Source of the DNA: Cognatazoarcus sp050303815
GTDB lineage: Bacteria; Pseudomonadota; Gammaproteobacteria; Burkholderiales; Rhodocyclaceae
Length of the DNA stretch: 39,619 bases
Reading direction: 5' to 3'
Assembly (NCBI GenBank): GCA_050303815.1
Contig: JBNLCM010000101.1
Span: 1-39,619, forward strand
Of this stretch, positions 1 to 9,627 are shown one piece after another. The notes under the pieces were generated by a model. The model was not told where the DNA came from. It searched no databases and worked only from the letters and a program-made list of their open reading frames with translations. Within the stretch, counting starts at the first letter, position 1. Each line of letters begins with the position of its first letter. The position numbers and the translations under genes were made by a program.

Positions 1-239
1 CAATCGGTGCTCCCCGAGTGGAGCCCTCAAGAAAGGCGCCAATGAACGGGATGCTACGCTGCTAGACCCAACCCCCTTGTCACGCTACTCGACGGTGGAT
101 TCGACATCCAAGCGCACCACTGCCTGGTCACGTGACGACCCTCGGGTCACGTTACGCATGCGTCGCGAGTGCTCGTGTCAGTCCTTCGGCGCACCGACAG
201 GCATCCGTAGCGCCGACGTGAGGCCGCGTACGATCGAGC

Positions 240-1322
240 CTAGTTGGCGACGAAGGCTTCCGAGCAGATGCTCGTACCCACACGACAAACCACGTAGGAC
301 TGAGAGACCTTCTTGTGGGCTTGATAGCTTGCGGTCACACCCTCAATCTGGTCGATCAGTTCATCGTTGAGATAGACGTCGACCAGACCCACGCCGGGCT
401 GCCACGACAGCGTTGTCAGAATCCAGCCGCCCACGCGCTCCGACACGCCTGAGAGCATCGGCCGCGGCAGTTCAACCCGCGGCACGAAAGCCACGAAAGT
501 AGGGGTTGAGCCCGCCTGAATCACCGTGTATGAGGTCAGGGACGTATCGGTCAGATAGGCACGCCCGAATCGGCTCCCGACAATAATATTGCCTGCTTCA
601 TCCAGGTCGATGTCCTGGAGACTCTCGCCGATCGTCATCGATTTCAGTAGCGTCCCAGCAGCATCGTAGTGGGACACGTAGCCGCCCCAACTCGCCATAT
701 AGATGCTGCCATCCGCATCCGCCGCGACGCCACGGGATGACACCGTGTGGCCGAGCGCAACGCTTCTCAACAATGCAAAGCTCACCGGGTCCACAACATC
801 GAGCGCCCCGTAATCGTTGCGCAGCGCATAAATGAGGCCGTCGAGCCCCACATTGACGTCAATGTAGTCATTGGCCTCCAGCCATCGCTCGCCGACGCCC
901 GAGGCCAGATCGAAGGAGATCAGTCCTCTCGCCTCCCCGCCGTTGTAGGTCATCATGTCGGTGAGCAGGATCGTGGTCCCCAGCGCGGCGATGCCGCCGT
1001 AGGAGACATTGTTCGCGATGCTCCAGCCAGCGAAGGTCTGGCTGGACCATGCCTGGCCATCGAAGATGGCGAGTTGCGGCTGGAAGACGCCGTTGAAGAC
1101 CGCGAGTTCGCCAGCATCGGTGATGACGAGGTCGCGCGGGGTTTCACCTACAACGCCGTTCAGGGGAACCGGCGTCTGCGACGCAAGGCTCCCTGCCAGA
1201 TCGTACTCCTTGATGATGCCATCGCTGGATACGAGCACATTGCCGGACTGGAATGCGACCTGGGCGGCGAGTTCTCCGCTCACCATAAGCGCAAGCGTGG
1301 CGACGAGGGTCCTGACTTTCAT
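240..1322 (-). CDS. secreted beta-propeller protein, unknown function
   Basis: 360 aa. The N-terminus (MKVRTLVATLALMVSGELAAQ) is a Sec signal peptide with a likely cleavage around residue 20, so the product should be periplasmic or exported. Residues of about 25-285 show repeated blade-like units (for example DGLIYALRN, DGSIYMASW, AGNIIVGSR) typical of NHL/SMP-30-like six-bladed propellers. The last 75 residues look like a small beta-sandwich (fibronectin III-like) with a possible disulphide (CRVGTSIC). No catalytic motif is recognised. The gene stands alone, and the A+T-richer 1323-1440 region upstream could hold its promoter. Fold class is fairly sure; function unknown. Confidence 0.75.
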   Translation of the reverse strand: MKVRTLVATLALMVSGELAAQVAFQSGNVLVSSDGIIKEYDLAGSLASQTPVPLNGVVGETPRDLVITDAGELAVFNGVFQPQLAIFDGQAWSSQTFAGWSIANNVSYGGIAALGTTILLTDMMTYNGGEARGLISFDLASGVGERWLEANDYIDVNVGLDGLIYALRNDYGALDVVDPVSFALLRSVALGHTVSSRGVAADADGSIYMASWGGYVSHYDAAGTLLKSMTIGESLQDIDLDEAGNIIVGSRFGRAYLTDTSLTSYTVIQAGSTPTFVAFVPRVELPRPMLSGVSERVGGWILTTLSWQPGVGLVDVYLNDELIDQIEGVTASYQAHKKVSQSYVVCRVGTSICSEAFVAN

Positions 1323-1688
1323 GACATGTCCTTTGCTGAGGCGGCGCCCCCGGAGAATTCATCTATCGATGGAAACACTGAGGAGACCAGTTCAATAATC
1401 CATATCGCATACTGACGCACGAATTCTATGTGAATTCGACTTCCAGGTCCTCTCGGCATAGAAAGCAGGTCGAAGCCCGGCCCCAAGAGCAATGGGGTCG
1501 CCCATTAGACCCTCCGCTGGGAAGGGCAATGGGGTCAGGTCTAGCACCGTAGCACTGTCCAGCCTTGATCTGCCCTCTCATCAGTCAGCGTTGTCGGGCA
1601 AACCCGCCTGCATGGCTGCCAGTAGAGCAGATGCCTGTTCGTTGCCCACCAAGCTTATCGTCTTCCCACACTCGTTCATTGCTCGCGT
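1323..1688. other. intergenic region with short repeats
   Basis: 366 bp without a convincing gene. It contains an inverted pair of GAATTC boxes (1421-1426 and 1432-1437) and two direct copies of GCAATGGGGTC (1489-1499 and 1527-1537). The second copy continues as GGGGTCAGGTCT, a sequence type often seen around REP-associated transposase genes. No transposase is present, so at most this is a remnant. Confidence 0.4.
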
Positions 1689-2114
1689 TTGGAGATCGCG
1701 ACCATAAAGATCACCGTTGAAACTTCGGTCAAGGCGCCTGTCGCGGAAGTCTGGCGCGCCTACACAACGCCCGCCAACATCATGCAATGGAACGCCGCGT
1801 CGGATGACTGGCACAGCGTGCGCGCCAGTGTCGATCTGCGGGAGGGCGGTGACTTCTCGTCGAGAATGGAGGCCAAGGATGGCCGCTTCGGTTTCGACTT
1901 TGCCGGGACCTACACGAAGGTCGTCGAGCATCGGCTGATCGAAGACGCGTTTGGCGATCGAAGCGCCTCGGTAAGGTTCGACGAAGCCGCGGACGGCGTC
2001 CGGGCCACGGTGACGTTTGGTGCGGAAGCCAGCCATTCCGAAGACCAGCAGCGGGACGGCTGGCAGGCGATTCTGGAGGATTTCAGGCGGCACGTGGAAG
2101 CGCGGGGGGTGTAG
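1689..2114 (+). CDS. SRPBCC (AHSA1-like) family protein
   Basis: 141 aa. The start IKITVETSVKAPVAEVWRAY followed by a W and a beta-rich body (DLREGGDFSSRMEAKDG) and the C-terminal helix QRDGWQAILEDFRRHVE is the START/SRPBCC helix-grip fold of the AHSA1/polyketide-cyclase-like group, and length is normal for the family. These proteins bind small hydrophobic ligands; the ligand here cannot be read from sequence. No ATG fits the frame upstream, so the TTG at 1689 is taken as start; no strong ribosome-binding site precedes it. It is tail to tail with the sigma-54 regulator downstream and no functional link is evident. Confidence 0.8.
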   Translation: MEIATIKITVETSVKAPVAEVWRAYTTPANIMQWNAASDDWHSVRASVDLREGGDFSSRMEAKDGRFGFDFAGTYTKVVEHRLIEDAFGDRSASVRFDEAADGVRATVTFGAEASHSEDQQRDGWQAILEDFRRHVEARGV

Positions 2115-2173
2115 CGGCAGCCATCGTGCGGGTACCGCGTGCGATCTCGCTTCGGGGCGATGACTTGTGCTGG

Positions 2174-3877
<1,704 letters not shown>

Positions 3878-3900
3878 GGGCGTCTCTTGGCAGGTGGAAC

Positions 3901-3916
3901 TGCCTGTTTACAGGCA
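3901..3916. promoter_or_regulatory. inverted repeat upstream of V4R regulator
   Basis: TGCCTGTTTACAGGCA is a perfect 6-bp inverted repeat with a 4-bp centre, 24 bp upstream of the regulator start and about 130 bp upstream of the divergent -24/-12 promoter. It could be an operator or enhancer element. It does not match the TTGATCAATTGATCAA-type DmpR site, so the binding protein is unknown. Confidence 0.4.
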
Positions 3917-4045
3917 ACTGACGCTTTTCCTCAAGCAGAAGATGCCGGAAATCAGACATTCAACCGAAAGGGCGCCCATTCTAGTGCCGGAAAAACACGG
4001 CCAATCCATCGTCCAATCAGTAACTTGAACCATCTTGGCATCCCT

Positions 4046-4060
4046 TGGCATGCGCTTTGC
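4046..4060 (+). promoter_or_regulatory. sigma-54 (-24/-12) promoter
   Basis: TGGCATGCGCTTTGC has the invariant GG and GC separated by exactly 10 bp and matches the consensus TGGCAC-N5-TTGC closely. It lies 60 bp upstream of the reductase start at 4120, in the expected orientation, next to a divergent sigma-54 activator gene. Confidence 0.85.
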
Positions 4061-4119
4061 GCTAAGTCTCCACCAGATGGCCGCCCAGGCCACGCAAGAA
4101 CGATCAACCAGGAGACACC

Positions 4120-5091
4120 ATGCCCCAACCGGAGATGCCGGACCACCTGGCGGTCCGTGTCGCGCGCCGCGAACGGCTCGCCACGGACATCATCGGACTG
4201 ACCCTCGCGCCCATCGAAGGGGCCGCCCTGCCCCCAGCCACGCCTGGATCGCACATCGACGTGACACTGCCGAACGGCCTGGTGCGTCAGTACTCCATCG
4301 TCGCGCACACCGCCGCGGGCTACGAGCTGGCGATCCTTCGCGAGGCCTCCGGTCGTGGCGGCTCGCGAAGTGCTCATGATGACGTGCGCACGGGCGACGT
4401 GCTGCGCATCAGCCCGCCGCGCAACCGGTTTCCCATGGCGGTGGGCGCCTCGCGAAGCCTGCTGTTCGCCGGCGGCATCGGCATCACGCCGATCCTGGCG
4501 ATGGCCGAGGCGCTCTGTGCCGAAGGGGCCGACTTCGAACTGCACTATTGCACCCGCAGTGCCCAGCGATGCGCGTATCTCAACCGGCTGTCGCAGGCAC
4601 CCTACGCGAGCCGCGTACACCGCTACCACGACGACGAGCCCGCCACGGGCCGGCTTGACCTGGCATCGCTGCTGGCTACGGTTCGCCAGTCGGAGCATCT
4701 CTACGTGTGTGGCCCGGAGGGCTTCATGGCGCATGTCCTGTCGATGGCACAGGCAGCCGGCTGGCAGGAGGCCAACCTCCACGCCGAACGCTTCCACGCC
4801 GCCGCGGCCGTGGCCGCGGAGGATGGCGGCTTCGAGCTCACCCTTGCCCGCACGGGCCAGCGGATCCGGGTCGCGCCCGACCAGACGGCAATCGCCGCCC
4901 TTCACGCCGCCGGCATCGACGTGCCGATGGCCTGCGAACAGGGTATCTGCGGCACCTGTGCCACCCGCGTGCTCGAGGGCGAGATCGACCACCGCGACAT
5001 GTTCTTCACCGATGCCGAGCGGGCTGCCGGCCACCAGTTCACCCCGTGCTGCTCGCGGGCACGGGGCGCCGGCCTCGTGCTCGATCTCTAG
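4120..5091 (+). CDS. Rieske oxygenase reductase, VanB/phthalate dioxygenase reductase type
   Basis: 323 aa. Domain order is FMN-binding (RQYSIV at about 50), NAD-binding (FAGGIGITPIL at about 120; YVCGPEGFM at about 200) and a C-terminal plant-type 2Fe-2S domain (CEQGICGTCATRVLEGEIDHRD plus a last Cys in CCSRARG). This is the class IA arrangement of VanB, PobB and phthalate dioxygenase reductase. It passes electrons from NADH to the Rieske oxygenase encoded 40 bp downstream. The start has a good ribosome-binding site (AGGAGACACC). It is the first gene behind the sigma-54 promoter at 4046. The physiological substrate depends on the partner oxygenase. Confidence 0.93.
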   Translation: MPQPEMPDHLAVRVARRERLATDIIGLTLAPIEGAALPPATPGSHIDVTLPNGLVRQYSIVAHTAAGYELAILREASGRGGSRSAHDDVRTGDVLRISPPRNRFPMAVGASRSLLFAGGIGITPILAMAEALCAEGADFELHYCTRSAQRCAYLNRLSQAPYASRVHRYHDDEPATGRLDLASLLATVRQSEHLYVCGPEGFMAHVLSMAQAAGWQEANLHAERFHAAAAVAAEDGGFELTLARTGQRIRVAPDQTAIAALHAAGIDVPMACEQGICGTCATRVLEGEIDHRDMFFTDAERAAGHQFTPCCSRARGAGLVLDL

Positions 5092-5131
5092 GCCCGGCAC
5101 ACCTCACGACGACACTTCCCAGGAGACAACG

Positions 5132-6223
5132 ATGCAGACAACCCGGCAGAAATACCTCACCAACACCTGGTACGTGGCCGCCCTGTCCACCGATCTGAAC
5201 GGCGAGGCGCTCTTCAAGCGCACCCTGCTCGAGACCCCGGTGGTGATGTATCGCAAGGCCGACGGCACGCCGGTGGCCCTGCATGACCGCTGCCCGCACC
5301 GCTTCGTGCCGCTGTCGATGGGTCGGCGCGACGGTGACCAGGTCGTGTGCGCCTACCACGGCCTCGCCTTCGACTGCAGCGGTCGCTGCACCCGCAACCC
5401 CCACGGCAATGGCAAGGTCCCGGCGGCAGCGGCGGTCCGCAGCTATCCGCTGCTGGAGCGCCACGGCTTCATCTGGATCTGGATGGGCGAGGCGCCGGCC
5501 GACGAATCCGCCCTGCCCGACTACAGCCGCCTCGATGCGGGCCACGGGAACGGCATCGCCCACACCTACATGAAGCGCCCCTGTCACTACGAGCTGATCA
5601 CCGACAACGTGATGGACCTCTCCCACGTGGACCACCTGCACGGCGAGATCATCACGACCCGGGGCCAGCTCTCGCCCCAGGTGCCGAAGCTCAACGAGGT
5701 GGGCGGCGCGGTCGGCGTGCGCTGGGAGTGGGAGCAGACGCCGCCGATCCTGATCTTCAACGACTTCCTGCCCGAGCCCGGCAAACCGGCACGGCATTTC
5801 GTGGAGGTAACCTGGTCGGCGCCCGCCAACATCCAGCTGACCATCGGCGCCACCCAGGACCTGGCCGCACCCCTCCAGCTGGACAGCACGGTGGGCCAGT
5901 ACGACCTGCACGCCTGCACCCCCGAGAACGAGAACAGCACGCACTACTTCTTCGCGACCCGGCGCAACCACCACGAGGCAGACGGCGAGTTCAACCAGAT
6001 GAAGATCGCCGGCATGCATGCGGCCTTTGCCGACGAGGACGGCCCGATCCTCGATGCGGTTCACCAGAGCATGGGCACCTCCGACTTCCTCAGCCTGAAC
6101 CCGGTGCTGATCAGCAGCGACCTGGGGCCCGTGCGGGTGCGCCGCCTGCTGCGCCAGCGCATCGACGCCGAGCAGGCCGAGGCGGCGACTGCCGGGCGGC
6201 CGAACCTGGTCCAGGCCGGGTAA
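5132..6223 (+). CDS. Rieske non-haem iron oxygenase, VanA-like
   Basis: 363 aa with ribosome-binding site AGGAGAC. The Rieske ligands are seen as CPH (about residue 50) and CAYH (about 70), and the mononuclear iron ligands as DNVMDLSHVDHLH (about 165-177). Length and layout fit the single-subunit group with vanillate O-demethylase (VanA), toluenesulfonate monooxygenase (TsaM) and phenoxybenzoate dioxygenase (PobA). Members hydroxylate or O-demethylate aromatic acids or ethers. Which aromatic is used here cannot be told from sequence. The unusual point is regulation: VanAB systems are normally controlled by GntR, MarR or LysR proteins, whereas this pair sits behind a -24/-12 promoter beside a V4R activator, suggesting a phenol-like inducer. 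Confidence 0.9.
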   Translation: MQTTRQKYLTNTWYVAALSTDLNGEALFKRTLLETPVVMYRKADGTPVALHDRCPHRFVPLSMGRRDGDQVVCAYHGLAFDCSGRCTRNPHGNGKVPAAAAVRSYPLLERHGFIWIWMGEAPADESALPDYSRLDAGHGNGIAHTYMKRPCHYELITDNVMDLSHVDHLHGEIITTRGQLSPQVPKLNEVGGAVGVRWEWEQTPPILIFNDFLPEPGKPARHFVEVTWSAPANIQLTIGATQDLAAPLQLDSTVGQYDLHACTPENENSTHYFFATRRNHHEADGEFNQMKIAGMHAAFADEDGPILDAVHQSMGTSDFLSLNPVLISSDLGPVRVRRLLRQRIDAEQAEAATAGRPNLVQAG

Positions 6224-6230
6224 ACGGAAC

Positions 6231-6259
6231 GAGGGCCCCGACGCCGTGTCGGGGCCCTC
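6231..6259. terminator. bidirectional terminator hairpin
   Basis: A perfect 12-bp stem GAGGGCCCCGAC / GTCGGGGCCCTC with a 5-base loop lies between the converging Rieske oxygenase gene and katG. It lacks a long T tract on either side, but position and strength support termination for both. Confidence 0.75.
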
Positions 6260-6278
6260 GTAGCGGCTTGCCTCCGCC

Positions 6279-8450
6279 TCAGGCGAGGTCGAAGCGGTCG
6301 GCGTTCATCACCTTGGTCCAGGCCGCGACGAAATCACGCACGAACTTCTCGCGGTTGTCGTCCTGGGCATAGACCTCGGCATAGCTGCGCAGGATCGAGT
6401 TGGAGCCGAACACCAGATCCACCCGCGTCGCCGTCCAGCGGGTCGCACCGCTTTTGCGCTCGCGAATCTCGTACAGGCCCTCGCCGACCGGTTTCCAGAT
6501 GTAGGCCATGTCGGTCAGATTCACGAAGAAGTCCGTCGTCAGGGCACCGACCCGGTCGGTGAAAACCCCGTGCGACGTGCCCCCGTGGTTCGTACCGATC
6601 ACGCGCATGCCACCGACCAGCACGGTCATCTCGTGGGCGGTGAGCCCCATGAGCTGGGTCCGGTCGAGCAGCAGTTCCTCCGCCCCCACCGCGTAGTCCC
6701 GCTTGAGCCAGTTGCGGTAGCCGTCGTGGATCGGCTCGAGCACGTCGAAGGACGCCGCATCGGTCATCGCGTCGGTGGCGTCGCCGCGGCCCGGCGAGAA
6801 CGGCACGGTCACGTCGAAGCCCGCCGCCCTGGCGGCCCGCTCGACCCCCACGTTGCCGGCCAGCACGATCACGTCGGCCACGCTCGCGCCATGGGCCGAG
6901 GCGATGCCCTCGAGTACCCCGAGCACCCGCGCCAGGCGATCCGGTTCATTGCCGACCCAATCCTTCTGTGGGGCGAGGCGGATTCGTGCGCCATTGGCGC
7001 CGCCGCGCATGTCGGAGCCTCGATAGGTCCGCGCGCTGTCCCATGCCGTGCTCACGAGATCGCCGATGGAGAGACCGCTTTCGGCAATCTTCGCCTTCAC
7101 CCCGGCCACGTCGTAGTCGGTCGGGCCGGTGGGCACCGGGTCCTGCCAGATGAGATCCTCGGCGGGCACATCGGGGCCGATATAGCGCGCCTTCGGTCCC
7201 ATGTCGCGGTGGGTCAGCTTGAACCAGGCGCGGGCGAAACATTCCGAGAAGTAGGCCGGGTCCTTGTGGAAGCGCTCGGCGATGGCCCGATAGGCCGGGT
7301 CCATCTTCATGGCCATGTCCGCGTCGGTCATGATCGGGTTGTGGCGGACGGACGCGTCTTCCACGTCCTCCGGGCGGTCCGCCTCGTCAATCTGCACAGG
7401 CTCCCACTGCCACGCTCCGGCAGGACTCTTCCGGAGTGCCCACTCGTGGTTGAGGAGCATGTCGAAGTAGCCGTTGTCCCAGCGCGTCGGGTGGGTGGTC
7501 CAGGCCCCCTCGAGGCCGCTCGTGACGGTGTCGCGGCCCACGCCACGGCGGGTGTGGTTGATCCAGCCCATGCCCTGCTCTTCGATGCCGGCGGCCTCGG
7601 GTTCGGCGCCCAGGTTCGCGGCATCGCCATTGCCGTGGGCCTTGCCCACGGTGTGGCCGCCGGCGGTCAGGGCAACCGTCTCTTCGTCGTCCATCGCCAT
7701 GCGGGCGAAGGTTTCACGCACGTCCTTCGCGGTCCGCAAGGGATCGGGCTTTCCATCGACGCCCTCCGGGTTCACGTAGATCAGGCCCATCATCACTGCG
7801 GCGAGCGGGTTTTCCAGGACGCGCTCGCCCGAGTAGCGACTGTCGGGCTTGTCGCTGGTGGCGAGCCACTCTTTCTCCGAACCCCAGTAGGTGTCCTTCT
7901 CGGGGTGCCAGATGTCCGGACGACCGAAGCCGAAGCCGAAGGTCTTGAGGCCCATCGACTCGTAGGCGATCGTGCCGGCGAGCAGCATCAGGTCGGCCCA
8001 GCTGATCCGGTTGCCGTACTTCCGCTTGATCGGCCAGAGCAGCCGCCGCGCCTTGTCGAGGTTGACGTTGTCCGGCCAGGAGTTGAGGGGCGCGAAGCGC
8101 TGGTTGCCGCTGCCACCACCGCCACGCCCATCGGCCAGACGGTACGAACCGGCAGCGTGCCAGGCCATGCGGATCATCAAGCCGCCGTAATGGCCCCAGT
8201 CCGCCGGCCACCAGTCCTGGCTGTCGGTCATCAACGCGTGGACGTCACGTTTGATGGCATCGAAGTCGAGAGTCTTCACCGCCTCGCGGTAGTCGAAGTC
8301 CTCGCCCATCGGGTTGGTCTTGGTGTCGTGCTGGTGGAGGATGTCGAGGTTGAGCGCGTTCGGCCACCAGCCCGTGTTCGACTGGCCTGCGGCCGTCACC
8401 GCGCCGTGCATCACCGGGCACTTGCCCGTCTTGAGGTCGTTTCCACCCAT
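6279..8450 (-). CDS. katG: catalase-peroxidase KatG
   Basis: 723 aa, the usual KatG length. It converts hydrogen peroxide to water and oxygen and has broad peroxidase activity, in the cytoplasm. The distal haem pocket R-x-x-WH is in MIRMAWHAAGSYR, the proximal His in TAGGHTVGKAHG. All three residues of the Met-Tyr-Trp adduct can be placed (WH, IYVNPEG, RMAMDDEE). The second, inactive repeat domain covers the C-terminal half. The start has ribosome-binding site GGAGAAG. An OxyR-like operator lies about 105 bp upstream, so peroxide induction is likely. It is downstream of the aromatic operon terminator and probably transcribed separately. Confidence 0.97.
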   Translation of the reverse strand: MGGNDLKTGKCPVMHGAVTAAGQSNTGWWPNALNLDILHQHDTKTNPMGEDFDYREAVKTLDFDAIKRDVHALMTDSQDWWPADWGHYGGLMIRMAWHAAGSYRLADGRGGGGSGNQRFAPLNSWPDNVNLDKARRLLWPIKRKYGNRISWADLMLLAGTIAYESMGLKTFGFGFGRPDIWHPEKDTYWGSEKEWLATSDKPDSRYSGERVLENPLAAVMMGLIYVNPEGVDGKPDPLRTAKDVRETFARMAMDDEETVALTAGGHTVGKAHGNGDAANLGAEPEAAGIEEQGMGWINHTRRGVGRDTVTSGLEGAWTTHPTRWDNGYFDMLLNHEWALRKSPAGAWQWEPVQIDEADRPEDVEDASVRHNPIMTDADMAMKMDPAYRAIAERFHKDPAYFSECFARAWFKLTHRDMGPKARYIGPDVPAEDLIWQDPVPTGPTDYDVAGVKAKIAESGLSIGDLVSTAWDSARTYRGSDMRGGANGARIRLAPQKDWVGNEPDRLARVLGVLEGIASAHGASVADVIVLAGNVGVERAARAAGFDVTVPFSPGRGDATDAMTDAASFDVLEPIHDGYRNWLKRDYAVGAEELLLDRTQLMGLTAHEMTVLVGGMRVIGTNHGGTSHGVFTDRVGALTTDFFVNLTDMAYIWKPVGEGLYEIRERKSGATRWTATRVDLVFGSNSILRSYAEVYAQDDNREKFVRDFVAAWTKVMNADRFDLA

Positions 8451-8555
8451 GGTCTTCTCCGTTATCGATGTCCGGGCTGTGGTGTCGAGGGAGGCCGCGC
8501 GCCCTGGCCCGGGCCTGTTTCGACACCGCGTGAACCCAGTCTATCGATATACTCA

Positions 8556-8592
8556 AAATATAAAACCAATACATGCAATAGCTGCACACTAT
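8556..8592 (-). promoter_or_regulatory. OxyR-like operator of katG
   Basis: On the minus strand ATAGTGTGCAGCTAT is followed after exactly 7 bp by ATTGGTTTTATATTT. The known OxyR site is two ATAGnTnnnAnCTAT boxes 7 bp apart; the first box matches all but one conserved position and the second is a weaker match. Its position upstream of katG is the classical one. No oxyR gene is in the window. Confidence 0.7.
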
Positions 8593-8637
8593 CCAATACC
8601 CGTGCGCTCGCCAGAACGCCCCGCATGCCCCGTGGGC

Positions 8638-9030
8638 TCACAAGGGACGCACGCGCTTGTCGTCGTCCCCCATCCGGGGAAAGCGCATGGGCGTCAGTTC
8701 GCCCAGCACCGACCAATGCGGCCGACAGGCTTCCCGCATCGCGCCGCGCTCGGCATCCGGCACGTAGGGCACGCGCCAGGCCACAAAAGGCGGCAGGACG
8801 GTCAGTCCCGCATGGCCCGGCATGCCCAGCAGGATCGGGCACAACAGCAGCGCAAATTCGCCATGGAAGCCCTCGGGGCCGTAGCTGGGCGCCTGCCGGC
8901 CGAGCGAGATCGCGAGCCGCGCTCTCCGCCCTTGGTCGCCCCGCGACGCGAAAGCATCCACCGCGGCGGCCCGCATCGCGGCGTTGGCGGACGGGTTCGA
9001 GGCATGGGCAGGGACAATCAGCCCATTCAT
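8638..9030 (-). pseudogene. internally deleted flavodoxin-fold NAD(P)H-quinone reductase
   Basis: 130 aa open frame. The first 35 residues (MNGLIVPAHASNPSANAAMR) resemble the N-terminus of Flavodoxin_2/NQO1-like reductases (normally LIVxAHPxPxSFNxAL). The sequence then jumps to the C-terminal third (YGPEGFHGEFALLLCPILLG, VLPPFVAW, DAERGAMREACRPH). The middle of about 90-100 residues, carrying the FMN-contacting loop and the FPLYWxxxPAxLKGWxD segment, is absent, and the usual His of AHP is followed by Ala. It is therefore probably non-functional, a deletion remnant. It follows the operon terminator and has a poor ribosome-binding site. Confidence 0.6.
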
Positions 9031-9050
9031 GGGGGCTCGAAGAAAATGAC

Positions 9051-9084
9051 AAAAAAAGCCCCTCGCGTACGGGGGACGAGGGGC
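9051..9084 (-). terminator. Rho-independent terminator of the aromatic operon
   Basis: Read on the minus strand: stem GCCCCTCG, 11-base loop, CGAGGGGC, immediately followed by seven T. It lies 92 bp after the tautomerase-like gene, marking the end of the meta-cleavage operon. Confidence 0.88.
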
Positions 9085-9175
9085 CTAACGACCGGCTTCA
9101 ACGAGGGGGAAGTTCGCCAGTCGAATCCGGAGCACGGGGCTCGAGGGAGCACGCCACGAGCGGCGACATGCGTTG

Positions 9176-9601
9176 TCAGGGGCTGGCGGCCGCTCGGGCG
9201 CGGGCCGCGATCTCATCCTTGCGCTTCTCGCTCGCCGGCACGCCACCGATGGCCCAGTCCTCGGGCGCGACGCGACGACAGCAGCCGCGGACCAGGTCGC
9301 GGTCGACGCCCAGCAACTCGACCAGCAGGTCGGTAAAGCCGGCCAAGAGTCGGTGACGCTGCTCGAGGGGGCGACCCTCGAGGACGATGAAATCGAAGAA
9401 CGGGGCGTTCTGCCCGTTCAGGCTGCACAACTCGCCACCGGCGAGAAAGGTGTCCGGCGCATGGAAGGTCACGAAGGCGCGGATGCGATCGAGCGGCGCA
9501 CCAAGCACCTCGGCGTAGAGGGCGCAGGCGCCCTCGAGCAGGGGCCGGACCCGGGCGCGGTTGGCCGGCGTGTCGATCAGGTGGAAATTGGCAACGGGCA
9601 T
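9176..9601 (-). CDS. tautomerase-superfamily protein (cis-CaaD-like)
   Basis: 141 aa. The initiator Met is followed directly by Pro (MPVANFHLID), the catalytic Pro-1 of the tautomerase superfamily. The length of about 140 residues, with two beta-alpha-beta halves, is that of the fused cis-3-chloroacrylic acid dehalogenase/MSAD-like members rather than the 62-72 aa 4-oxalocrotonate tautomerases. Basic residues on the second strand (EGRPLEQRH, R76 and R81) could bind a carboxylate. It is the last gene of the meta-cleavage operon, which already has a canonical short tautomerase (dmpI). An extra isomerisation or hydration of a ring-cleavage product is a reasonable inference; substrate unknown. 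Confidence 0.8.
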   Translation of the reverse strand: MPVANFHLIDTPANRARVRPLLEGACALYAEVLGAPLDRIRAFVTFHAPDTFLAGGELCSLNGQNAPFFDFIVLEGRPLEQRHRLLAGFTDLLVELLGVDRDLVRGCCRRVAPEDWAIGGVPASEKRKDEIAARARAAASP

Positions 9602-9627
9602 GGTCTGTCGTCCTCGCGAAGATGGGT

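Noticed and set aside
1489..1537. REP-associated transposase element
   Set aside because: Two short repeats resemble such flanks, but no transposase frame or full palindrome is present.
5132..6223. Naming the Rieske oxygenase vanA
   Set aside because: Motifs place it in the VanA/PobA/TsaM group, but the regulator and promoter type are unlike vanillate systems and the substrate cannot be told from sequence.
6570..9356. 928-codon open frame on the plus strand
   Set aside because: Antisense to katG, whose haem and adduct motifs are all intact; the plus frame has no recognisable domain and spans the terminator.
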